Of a stretch of 37,947 bases of DNA, positions 9,256 to 16,978 are shown piece after piece. The notes under the pieces were generated by a model. That model did no database searches. It saw nothing but the letters and a program-made list of their open reading frames with translations, and was not told the DNA's origin. The position numbers and the translations under genes are program-made. The stretch is from the NCBI GenBank assembly GCA_018401735.1, contig JAGYKI010000026.1, positions 1-37,947 of the forward strand. The letters run 5' to 3'. Each line of letters begins with the position of its first letter. Position 1 is the stretch's first letter. This stretch comes from Schleiferiaceae bacterium. Its GTDB lineage: Bacteria; Bacteroidota; Bacteroidia; Flavobacteriales; Schleiferiaceae.

Positions 9256-10239
9256 ATGAATAAGAAACTACTAACCCTTACGGCGATCTTCGTTTTAGGC
9301 CTAGGCTCTATGCTTAAGGCGCAGGATGCGCATTTTAGTCAATTTTATGCTAACCCGATCTACTTGAACCCAGCCTTTGCTGGTACTTCAAAGTGTCCTC
9401 GAGTGAGTTTAAATTATCGTAATCAGTACCCAGTGCTAAGCATTTACCAAACCTATAGTGCTACCTACGATCAGTATGTAGAAAGCTTAAATGGTGGACT
9501 AGCTATCATGCTTATGCAAGATGAAGCGGGTGACGGAGCTTTTGCAACCACAGATGTTGCGGTTGCCTATTCCTATCACTTAAAAGCTTCAAGAAAGTTT
9601 ACGGTTCTAGCTGGTTTCCAAGCTGGTTATCGTCAAATTAACTTAAACTGGAATAGTTTTACTTTCCCAGATCAAATTGATCCTTACTTTGGATTTGTGA
9701 GAGAATCGAGCGAAGTTCCTCCCGGTAATAATACTGCTGGTGTAGTTGATCTAAGCGCTGGTTTGATTGGATATACCGAGAAATTTTATTTTGGTGTAGC
9801 CGCTTCGCATTTAACTTCACCAGATGTTGGTTTCTTCGTTCAGGATAAATTACCTACTAAAATAGCCGCTCATGCTGGTTTGATAATTCCCTTAGGCCGT
9901 AAGCGACTTTATACTGATCTTCAAAATTATCTTCTTCCAAATGTCGTATACCAAAATCAAGGTCCTTACAACCAACTAACTTCTAACATATCTTTTGCAA
10001 GAGGAGATATCAGCGGTGGTTTAGGTTATCGAGTAAGTTCCTTTAATCCTGATGCGATAGTAATATTATTAGGTTACGCCCCCATAGAAGGACAATGGGG
10101 TGTTGGATATAGTTACGATTTTACCGTTTCTGGTTTAAACAACGATCTTGGTGGCGCACATGAAATCTCATTGAATTACAGATTACCTTGTAGAACAGTA
10201 AGAAAGAAGACCAAGGCAATAAATTGTCCTAAGTTTTAG
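9256..10239 (+). CDS. PorP/SprF-family type IX secretion outer-membrane protein
   Basis: A member of the PorP/SprF family, outer-membrane barrels that hold type IX secretion or gliding parts at the surface. I place the start at the ATG at 9256 because the signal peptide begins there (MNKKLLTLTAIFVLGLGSMLKAQ, cut near residue 23) and AAGAG lies just upstream. A longer TTG start at 9223 would put charged residues before the signal. The mature N-terminus, QDAHFSQFYANPIYLNPAFAG, is the family signature, followed by barrel-like repeats. The protein has 327 residues. Many genomes carry several paralogues, so I give no gene symbol. It precedes gldJ by 29 bp and probably shares its transcript. Confidence 0.88.
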   Translation: MNKKLLTLTAIFVLGLGSMLKAQDAHFSQFYANPIYLNPAFAGTSKCPRVSLNYRNQYPVLSIYQTYSATYDQYVESLNGGLAIMLMQDEAGDGAFATTDVAVAYSYHLKASRKFTVLAGFQAGYRQINLNWNSFTFPDQIDPYFGFVRESSEVPPGNNTAGVVDLSAGLIGYTEKFYFGVAASHLTSPDVGFFVQDKLPTKIAAHAGLIIPLGRKRLYTDLQNYLLPNVVYQNQGPYNQLTSNISFARGDISGGLGYRVSSFNPDAIVILLGYAPIEGQWGVGYSYDFTVSGLNNDLGGAHEISLNYRLPCRTVRKKTKAINCPKF

Positions 10240-10268
10240 TTTAGATATTTAAAGAGTATTATAGGCAT

Positions 10269-11855
10269 ATGAATAAACTTAAGTTTATACGCAGCATTAG
10301 TCCAGCATTGGCGGGGCTCTTTCTTTTTAGCTCCTGTGGTGGCGATAAGAGTAATGCAACAGGCTGGTCTTACAATGATAGCGACAATGGTGGCTTCAGC
10401 GTAAACACAGACTATGATGGCCAAGAAACTGGACCAGGGCTCGTATTTGTAGAAGGAGGAACCTTCACTATGGGCCGTGTAGAACAAGACGTTTACCAAG
10501 ATTGGGACAATATCCCTCGCAAGGTTTCGGTACAATCTTTCTACATTGATGAAAACGAAATTACCAATACTGATTATCGCGAATACCTTTATTGGATTCG
10601 TCGTGTATTCGATATTGACTATTATCCAGAAATCCTTCGTACCGCTCTTCCTGACACTTTAGTTTGGAGAACCCAGTTGGCTTACAATGAAATGTACGTG
10701 GAAAATTACTTCCGCCACCCGGCTTATAATTTTTACCCTGTTGTTGGTGTAAGTTGGATTCAGGCGATGAAGTTTTGCTCTTGGAGAACGGATCGCGTGA
10801 ATGAAAACATTTTGATAAGAGAGGGCATTTTCAATGAATTCCCAGATCAATCGGATGCAGATCACTTCAACACTGAAGTATATCTTTACAAAAGCGGTGA
10901 ATACGCTCAGCAAAACAAAAAAGGTCTAAAGGACAATAATCCTAATAGTGCTTATGGTGACGAAGGCCGCCCGGTACGTATTGAAGATGGTATCTTACTC
11001 CCCAAATATCGTCTACCAACAGAAGCTGAGTGGGAATATGCCGCTTATGGAAATGCTGGAAGCCGAGTTTACAACCGCGTAACTGATGCAAACAAATTCA
11101 CTTGGAATGGTGGTTCTTCTAGAAACTCGGACAAGAAAAATAGAGGGGATATGTTGGCCAACTTCAAGCGTGGTAAAGGCGATTTTATGGGAACCGGTGG
11201 TTGGCTAAATGACCAAGCCGCTACGACCATGCAAGTAAAGTTCTATCCTCCTAATGATTATGGTTTATATGACATGGCTGGTAACGTGGCTGAATGGGTT
11301 TTAGATGTTTACCGTCCTTTATCTTTAGAAGATATGACTGGTTTAAATCCTTTCCGTGGAAACGAATTCCAAACTTGGGATCAGGATTATCAAGGTTTAG
11401 GGGCATTAGAGGTTTTACAAGAACCACAATATGCAAGCGATTCTAGTATCGTACGCTTACCCGGTGAACTTCCTGTTAGGGATGTTACCGAAGAAGAAAA
11501 CTTAAATCGTCGTAACTATAAGAAGTCTGACTACCGCGACTTTATCGATGGTGATAAGCAATCTTCACAGTATTACGACACTGAGACAGAAGAAGGTGAA
11601 GCTTTAATGTACGATTACTCACAAACTACCTTAGTTGGAAATACTACCCGTGTTTACAAAGGTGGTAGCTGGAAGGATAATGCTTATTGGTTAAGCCCTG
11701 GCACTCGTCGCTTCCTAGAAGAAGATCAATCAACAGACTTTATCGGCTTCCGTTGTGCAATGGATCGAGTTGGATTCCAAAACCAAGATGAAGACCGAGA
11801 GAAACGCGGCAGCAAACCGAAGAAAGATAAGTTTAAACGTTATCGTTATAATTAA
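10269..11855 (+). CDS. gldJ: Gliding motility / type IX secretion lipoprotein GldJ
   Basis: Outer-membrane lipoprotein needed for gliding motility and stability of the type IX machinery. The signal peptide ends in a lipobox with C23 (LFSSC). The rest is a formylglycine-generating-enzyme-like (SUMF1) fold: FVEGGTFTMG near 58, RLPTEAEWEYAA near 248-259, DMAGNVAEW near 335-343, and a Lys-Gly-Gly-Ser-Trp segment followed by a Gly-Phe-Arg-Cys end near 475-500. GldK has the same fold, but the location beside porU and murF and the absence of gldL-gldM favour GldJ. A lysine/arginine-rich tail ends the 528-residue protein. A strong terminator follows the stop. Confidence 0.9.
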   Translation: MNKLKFIRSISPALAGLFLFSSCGGDKSNATGWSYNDSDNGGFSVNTDYDGQETGPGLVFVEGGTFTMGRVEQDVYQDWDNIPRKVSVQSFYIDENEITNTDYREYLYWIRRVFDIDYYPEILRTALPDTLVWRTQLAYNEMYVENYFRHPAYNFYPVVGVSWIQAMKFCSWRTDRVNENILIREGIFNEFPDQSDADHFNTEVYLYKSGEYAQQNKKGLKDNNPNSAYGDEGRPVRIEDGILLPKYRLPTEAEWEYAAYGNAGSRVYNRVTDANKFTWNGGSSRNSDKKNRGDMLANFKRGKGDFMGTGGWLNDQAATTMQVKFYPPNDYGLYDMAGNVAEWVLDVYRPLSLEDMTGLNPFRGNEFQTWDQDYQGLGALEVLQEPQYASDSSIVRLPGELPVRDVTEEENLNRRNYKKSDYRDFIDGDKQSSQYYDTETEEGEALMYDYSQTTLVGNTTRVYKGGSWKDNAYWLSPGTRRFLEEDQSTDFIGFRCAMDRVGFQNQDEDREKRGSKPKKDKFKRYRYN

Positions 11856-11864
11856 GATATTTGA

Positions 11865-11891
11865 CCCTGACATAAATGTCAGGGTTTTTTT
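11865..11891 (+). terminator. Rho-independent terminator whose T-run touches the murF start
   Basis: CCCTGACAT (11865-11873) and ATGTCAGGG (11876-11884) form a perfect 9-bp stem with a two-base gap, followed by seven T (11885-11891). The murF ATG begins at the very next base, so this hairpin fills the place where a ribosome-binding site would be. Confidence 0.9.
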
Positions 11892-13172
11892 ATGGAAATT
11901 TCTAAGCTACACCAATTATTCTTAAACTCTCAGGGAGTATCTACCGATACTCGCAGTATTACAGAAGGACAAATTTACTTTGCCCTAAAAGGTCCATCTT
12001 TCGATGGAAACCAATATTGTAAACAGGCATTAGCAAATGGAGCTAGTTATTGCGTTATTGATGATTCGAAAGCGCAATTAGAAAGTAATACTATTCTCGT
12101 TGATGATGTCTTAACATGCCTTCAGAATTTGGCTGTCTTTCACCGTCAGTCATTAAGGGTTCCCCTAATCGCACTCACTGGAAGTAATGGCAAAACCACT
12201 ACCAAAGAGTTGATTGTTGCCGCACTAAAACAAAAATATCAAGTAGCTTATACCAAGGGGAATTTAAACAACCACATTGGCGTGCCCCTAAGCCTTCTTA
12301 ATATTACTAATACAGATGAAATTGCCGTTATTGAAATGGGGGCTAATGCCAAAAAAGAAATCGCCTTTTTAAGCGCTCTTGCCCTGCCTGATATCGGACT
12401 AATCACTAATTATGGCAAAGCCCATTTAGAAGGCTTTGGCGGCGTAGAAGGAGTTATCAAAGGTAAAAGCGAACTATATGACCATCTGCGTAAGCATGGC
12501 AAAAAGGCTTTAGTAAACTTAGACGACCCTATACAAATGCAAAAGAGTAAAGACCTTACTCAAATTACTTTTGGCAAGGTCGAGCAAGCTGATTTTATCA
12601 TTGAGCCAAGTTCAAGCGACACCAATTTCATCAGTGCTAAATTTTCTGGCTTAGAAATTCACTCGCAGTTAACAGGACAGTACAACTTTAATAATATCTC
12701 CATTGCCATTAGCTTAGCCTCCTACTTCGGTTTAAGCCCCGAAGAAATAAAAATAGGCATTGAATCATACAAACCCAATAACAACCGCTCGCAGCTAGAT
12801 CAAGGTAAGGCGAATATGCTATTGCGAGATTATTACAATGCCAATCCAAGTAGCGTGCAGGTTTCATTAGAAAACTTTGCCCATCTAAAATCGGAAGAAA
12901 CCCCTAAATGGGTAATTCTAGGTGATATGTTTGAACTCGGAGATTATAGTAATGCTGAGCATCAATTGGTAGCAGACAATGCCGCTAAGTTTGATTTTGA
13001 GCAGGTACTTTTAGTGGGTGAAGCTTTTATGAAAACCGAGTCAAAGGCCCTTCGATTTGTTAGCACCAATGAATTAATTACTTACCTTAAAAAGAATGAA
13101 CCACGCGGTAAAATAATATTAATCAAGGGCAGCCGAGGCATGCGCCTAGAAAAAGCGGCAGATTTGCTTTAA
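11892..13172 (+). CDS. murF: UDP-MurNAc-tripeptide--D-Ala-D-Ala ligase
   Basis: MurF adds D-Ala-D-Ala to the UDP-MurNAc-tripeptide, the last cytoplasmic step of peptidoglycan precursor synthesis. The Mur ligase ATP loop is TGSNGKTTTKE (K101). The N-terminal substrate domain begins with the expected STDTRSITEGQIYFALKG (residues 17-34), so the ATG at 11892 is at the normal family position. The NYNANPSS-like motif of the family is present as YYNANPSS (about 314-321). The length of 426 is typical. The gene follows gldJ, but the gldJ terminator lies directly against its start, which leaves no visible Shine-Dalgarno sequence. Confidence 0.95.
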   Translation: MEISKLHQLFLNSQGVSTDTRSITEGQIYFALKGPSFDGNQYCKQALANGASYCVIDDSKAQLESNTILVDDVLTCLQNLAVFHRQSLRVPLIALTGSNGKTTTKELIVAALKQKYQVAYTKGNLNNHIGVPLSLLNITNTDEIAVIEMGANAKKEIAFLSALALPDIGLITNYGKAHLEGFGGVEGVIKGKSELYDHLRKHGKKALVNLDDPIQMQKSKDLTQITFGKVEQADFIIEPSSSDTNFISAKFSGLEIHSQLTGQYNFNNISIAISLASYFGLSPEEIKIGIESYKPNNNRSQLDQGKANMLLRDYYNANPSSVQVSLENFAHLKSEETPKWVILGDMFELGDYSNAEHQLVADNAAKFDFEQVLLVGEAFMKTESKALRFVSTNELITYLKKNEPRGKIILIKGSRGMRLEKAADLL

Positions 13173-13229
13173 ACCCACTATTCGTATGAGTTCTGAAGCC
13201 TAATTTCACATCGCACTCAAATTTATAAC

Positions 13230-13270
13230 AAAAAAAAGCGGCCTCATTTTAATATGAAGGCCGCTTTTTT
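13230..13270. terminator. Bidirectional terminator between murF and acyl-CoA dehydrogenase
   Basis: AGCGGCC (13237-13243) pairs with GGCCGCT (13259-13265); an A-run lies on the left flank and a T-run on the right. Each strand therefore reads as stem plus T-run, suiting the convergent ends of murF and the acyl-CoA dehydrogenase gene. Confidence 0.88.
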
Positions 13271-13286
13271 ATGATTTGTATCTCAA

Positions 13287-14429
13287 CTAGTCCGCTAAAA
13301 CAGCACGTGAGATAACAATTTTTTGAATTTCAGAAGTACCCTCGTAAATCTGGGTAATCTTCGCATCACGCATTAGGCGCTCAACATGGTATTCTTTTAC
13401 ATAGCCGTAGCCACCGTGAACTTGTACTGCCTCTACAGTCGTTTTCATAGCTACATCTGATGCAAAAAGTTTAGCCATGGCACTTTCTTTATCAAAGTTT
13501 TCGCCTTGATCTTTTAACCAAGCCGCTTTCAAACACATTAAACGAGCTGCTTCTATTTCGGTAGCCATTTCTGCTAACTTAAAACCAACTCCTTGGTGCA
13601 TACCAATTGGTTTGCCAAAAGTTACGCGTTCTTTAGCGTACTTTAGAGCTAATTCATACGCTCCGCTGGCAATACCCAAAGCTTGGGCAGCAATACCAAT
13701 ACGTCCTCCACTTAGTACTTTCATGGCGAATTTAAAACCGAAGCCTTCATCGCCAAGCCTATTTTCTTTAGGAACCTTAACGTCTTGGAACATTAAAGAA
13801 TGTGTATCAGAACCACGGATACCCATTTTATCTTCCTTCTTACCAACTACGAAACCTTCCATTCCGCGTTCTACGATAAGGCAGTTAATTCCATGGTGGC
13901 CTTTTTCAATATCCGTTTGGGCCATTACTAAATAAACAGAGGCTGAATTTCCATTAGTAATCCAGTTTTTGTTGCCATTTAAAAGATAATGATCGCCTTT
14001 GTCTATTGCGGTTGTTCTTTGAGAAGTGGCATCAGAACCAGCTTCTGGCTCAGAAAGGCAAAAGGCACCAATCTTCTCTCCTGCCGCCAAAGGTTTCAAA
14101 TACTTTTCTTTTTGCTCTTCGGTGCCGAATTTCTCTAAACCCCAGCAAACTAAGCTGTTGTTTACACTCATTACTACCGAAGCAGAGGCGTCTACCTTAG
14201 AGATTTCCTCCATGGCTAATACATATGAGATTGTGTCTAATCCAGCACCATTGTACTTAGGATCCACCATCATACCCATAAAACCGAGCTCTCCCATCTT
14301 CTTAATCTGCTCTGCAGGAAATTCTTGCTTGCTATCGCGCTCAATCACTCCTGGTAACAATTCATTTTGGGCAAAATCTCTTGCCGCCTGCTGAATCATC
14401 AAATGCTCTTCTGTTAGTTCAAATCTCAT
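13287..14429 (-). CDS. Acyl-CoA dehydrogenase (short-chain type)
   Basis: FAD-dependent enzyme that makes the alpha-beta double bond of an acyl-CoA thioester in beta-oxidation or branched-chain amino acid breakdown. The FAD/acyl-binding motif FCLSEPEAGSDA lies near residues 122-133. The catalytic base is E363 in YEGTSEIQ, the position used by short-chain (butyryl-CoA-type) members. The length of 380 is standard. It stands alone on the minus strand with its own -7 box and a shared terminator. Chain-length preference cannot be read from the sequence. Confidence 0.93.
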   Translation of the reverse strand: MRFELTEEHLMIQQAARDFAQNELLPGVIERDSKQEFPAEQIKKMGELGFMGMMVDPKYNGAGLDTISYVLAMEEISKVDASASVVMSVNNSLVCWGLEKFGTEEQKEKYLKPLAAGEKIGAFCLSEPEAGSDATSQRTTAIDKGDHYLLNGNKNWITNGNSASVYLVMAQTDIEKGHHGINCLIVERGMEGFVVGKKEDKMGIRGSDTHSLMFQDVKVPKENRLGDEGFGFKFAMKVLSGGRIGIAAQALGIASGAYELALKYAKERVTFGKPIGMHQGVGFKLAEMATEIEAARLMCLKAAWLKDQGENFDKESAMAKLFASDVAMKTTVEAVQVHGGYGYVKEYHVERLMRDAKITQIYEGTSEIQKIVISRAVLAD

Positions 14430-14468
14430 AACAAATATTAGTTAATCTTGTAGCTTATTGAAAGGACC

Positions 14469-14477
14469 GCAAAGGTA
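14469..14477 (-). promoter_or_regulatory. -7 box for the acyl-CoA dehydrogenase gene
   Basis: The minus strand reads TACCTTTGC, a full TAnnTTTGC match 40-48 bp upstream of the start codon. The -33 position falls inside anmK and is not well conserved. The divergent anmK start (14484) is only 7 bp away. Confidence 0.5.
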
Positions 14478-14483
14478 CATTTT

Positions 14484-15566
14484 ATGAGCGAAAAAATTAA
14501 TAGAAAGCATTTATACAAAGCATTAGGTTTAATGTCTGGCACTTCCTTAGACGGGCTAGACATCTGTGCTGTAGAATTTTGGCAAGATGAAGCTTGGCAC
14601 TTTAGAATCAATAAAGCAATTACCCTCCCCTATTCTGCTGATTGGCAGGAAAAATTACGGTATAAACAACTATCTGCAGAAGCGCTTTTAGAACTCAACC
14701 ATAAGTATGGAACCTTTCTCGCGCAAGCCAGTAAAAAGTTTATTGATGACCATCAGCTGGAGGTCGATTTTATCGCTTCCCATGGGCACACTTGGTTTCA
14801 TCAACCGCATAAAGGCATCACCTATCAGCTTGGCGGTGGCCCAGAAATAGCCGCTTTTACGGGCATTACTACGATCACCGATTTCCGCAGCAACGATGTT
14901 ATTCTAGGCGGGCAAGGGGCTCCCTTAGTTCCCATTGGTGATAGTGACCTTTTTCCTGAACATCAAGCTTGTTTAAACCTAGGAGGCTTTGCTAATATTT
15001 CCTTTGACCAAGATGGGCAAAGAATAGCTTTTGACATTTGCCCTTTAAATATTGCACTCAATTTTTACTCTCAAAAACTAGGGCTGCCCTACGATGACGG
15101 CGGTGTAATTGCTGCCACCTTCCCCTTTGATCAAGATTTAGTAGCCGAACTAGATGCCTTAGACTTCTACCAAAAAAGGCCTCCTAAGAGTTTGGGTATA
15201 GAATGGGTGCAAAAAGAAATTTTCCCCTTGATAGCAAAAAGAGCATTAAGCCTAGAAGTAATCATCGCTAGTCTTAGTGAACACAGTGCGCGACAAATAA
15301 GCAATTGTTTGATTGTTAACAATATAAACAACTGCCTTATCAGCGGCGGTGGCGGACTGAATGAACATTTGATTGACCGTATCCGTTTTTTGAGTACTAA
15401 AAAAATTACCGTGGCGGTTGAAGATGTGTTACACTTCAAGGAAGCTCTTATTTTCGCCTACCTTGGTCTCCTCGCCTTGGAAAACAAGGTGAATATATTG
15501 AGTTCTGTAACGGGTGCCAGAAAAGATCACTGCAGTGGACGCATTTTTAAACTTGGCTTCGACTAG
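14484..15566 (+). CDS. anmK: Anhydro-N-acetylmuramic acid kinase
   Basis: AnmK phosphorylates and opens 1,6-anhydro-MurNAc released from the cell wall, giving MurNAc-6-phosphate for recycling. The N-terminal phosphate-binding signature GLMSGTSLDGLD is at residues 15-26. Other family marks are SHGHTWFHQP (about 98-107), the Gly-Gln-Gly-Ala-Pro-Leu segment near 149, and NLGGFANISF (about 168-177). A glycine-rich GGGGLNEH segment near 290 completes the ATPase fold. The length of 360 matches the family. It is a soluble enzyme, transcribed divergently from the acyl-CoA dehydrogenase gene. Confidence 0.93.
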   Translation: MSEKINRKHLYKALGLMSGTSLDGLDICAVEFWQDEAWHFRINKAITLPYSADWQEKLRYKQLSAEALLELNHKYGTFLAQASKKFIDDHQLEVDFIASHGHTWFHQPHKGITYQLGGGPEIAAFTGITTITDFRSNDVILGGQGAPLVPIGDSDLFPEHQACLNLGGFANISFDQDGQRIAFDICPLNIALNFYSQKLGLPYDDGGVIAATFPFDQDLVAELDALDFYQKRPPKSLGIEWVQKEIFPLIAKRALSLEVIIASLSEHSARQISNCLIVNNINNCLISGGGGLNEHLIDRIRFLSTKKITVAVEDVLHFKEALIFAYLGLLALENKVNILSSVTGARKDHCSGRIFKLGFD

Positions 15567-15611
15567 AAATAAGCTTAATTGTGGATTTCAGATTATAATA
15601 GCGATTCTATT

Positions 15612-15701
15612 TAACGTGAGTTCGACTATTTACAAGGGGTCTGAGGCCTTATTTTACATCGAATTCACGTTATTTTGCAATTGCGTAATAAAAGCCCCTT
15701 G
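15612..15701. repeat. Interleaved inverted repeats between anmK and the amino acid dehydrogenase gene
   Basis: TAACGTGAGTTCGA (15612-15625) and TCGAATTCACGTTA (15659-15672) form a 14-position inverted repeat with one G-T mismatch. Inside its loop CAAGGGG (15633-15639) is complementary to CCCCTTG (15695-15701), which lies outside. The two pairings interleave, so the RNA could form a pseudoknot or two competing stems. No T-run follows, so this is not an ordinary terminator. It ends 6 bp before the next -7 box. Confidence 0.5.
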
Positions 15702-15707
15702 ATTTTA

Positions 15708-15715
15708 TACTTTTG
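15708..15715 (+). promoter_or_regulatory. -7 box for the amino acid dehydrogenase gene
   Basis: TACTTTTG is a full TAnnTTTG match, 18 bp before the ATG at 15734, which implies a very short leader. The nearest TTG (15681-15683) is 24 bp upstream, slightly longer than the usual spacing. Confidence 0.5.
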
Positions 15716-15733
15716 CGCCAATTACGAAAAAGC

Positions 15734-16960
15734 ATGAAGGACTTACTAAAATTATACGAGGCAAAAGCGGCAGAAATTGTTTTTCACTGGCACGATAGCT
15801 TAACTACCGCCGAAGGCTGGGTGGTTATCAACTCTTTGCGCGGTGGAGCAGCTGGCGGTGGTACTCGTATGCGTGAAGGTCTTAATGAACATGAAGTTCT
15901 TAGTCTGGCTAAAACCATGGAAATTAAGTTTACCGTTGCGGGCCCGGCCATTGGAGGCGCCAAAAGTGGTATAAACTTCAATCCTAATGATCCGCGCAAA
16001 GCGGGCGTTTTAGAGCGTTGGTACAAGGCGGTAAAACCCTTATTAAAGAACTATTATGGTACTGGCGGGGATTTAAACGTAGACGAAATCCATGAGGTTA
16101 TCCCTGTCACGCGTGAACTAGGAATTGAACATCCGCAAGAAGGAGTTTTAATAGGGCACTTTCAACCCAACGAAAGTAGCAAAACTCAAAAAATAGCACA
16201 GTTACAAAAGGGCGTTCTACTTCCCGTAGCAGCTGCCGAACTTACGCCAGGTGAAACCAATCAATATACTGTAGCCGATTTAATTACGGGTTATGGTACT
16301 GCAGAATCGGTGCGTCACTTTTATAATATTTACGGTGGCGAGCTTAAAAACAAACGTGTTATTATTCAAGGTTGGGGAAATGTGGCTTCGGCAGCAGCAT
16401 TCTACCTTGCGAAAGAAGGTGCTAAAATTGTGGGTATCATTGACCGCGTTGGTGGATTAATTAATGAAACCGGTTTTAGTCTCGATGAAATTGTAAGCCT
16501 GTACAATGCGCGGGAAGGAAATTTCCTCGTAAGTGATAATCTTATTCCTTTCGAGGAAATCAATCACAAAATCTGGAGCATTGGCGCTGAAATCTTTATT
16601 CCTGCTGCCGCTTCTAGATTGATCTCTAAGAGTAATTTAGATGAAATGGTGCACAATGGACTGGAAGTAATTTCTTCGGGTGCCAATGTGCCATTTGCCG
16701 ATAATGAAATTTTTTACGGGCCAATTGCCGAATATGCAGACCAAAAAGTAAACTGTATTCCCGATTTTATTTCCAACTGCGGCATGGCGCGCGTTTTCGC
16801 CTATCTAATGCAAGATGAAATAGAATTAAACGACCAAGCAATTTTTAACGATACCTCTACTGTTATTAAGAAGGCCTTAGAAAACACCTATGCCTTAAAA
16901 TCCTCGAAACTAGAAATTACAAAAACTGCTTACGAAATTGCCTTAAAGCAACTGGTTTAA
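15734..16960 (+). CDS. Glu/Leu/Phe/Val dehydrogenase family protein
   Basis: NAD(P)-dependent oxidative deaminase of an amino acid, with a substrate/dimerisation domain followed by a Rossmann domain. I use the ATG at 15734 (408 residues); the TTG at 15713 overlaps the -7 box. Counting from this ATG, substrate-site lysines are K65 and K77 (GPAIGGAKSG) and the catalytic aspartate is D113 (GTGGDLNVDE). The nucleotide-binding motif is GWGNVASAAAFYL near 216. Glutamate versus leucine/valine preference cannot be decided by eye, so no symbol is given. The nhaD gene follows after 18 bp and may be co-transcribed. Confidence 0.88.
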   Translation: MKDLLKLYEAKAAEIVFHWHDSLTTAEGWVVINSLRGGAAGGGTRMREGLNEHEVLSLAKTMEIKFTVAGPAIGGAKSGINFNPNDPRKAGVLERWYKAVKPLLKNYYGTGGDLNVDEIHEVIPVTRELGIEHPQEGVLIGHFQPNESSKTQKIAQLQKGVLLPVAAAELTPGETNQYTVADLITGYGTAESVRHFYNIYGGELKNKRVIIQGWGNVASAAAFYLAKEGAKIVGIIDRVGGLINETGFSLDEIVSLYNAREGNFLVSDNLIPFEEINHKIWSIGAEIFIPAAASRLISKSNLDEMVHNGLEVISSGANVPFADNEIFYGPIAEYADQKVNCIPDFISNCGMARVFAYLMQDEIELNDQAIFNDTSTVIKKALENTYALKSSKLEITKTAYEIALKQLV

Positions 16961-16978
16961 GCCCAAATAAACTCTTGT

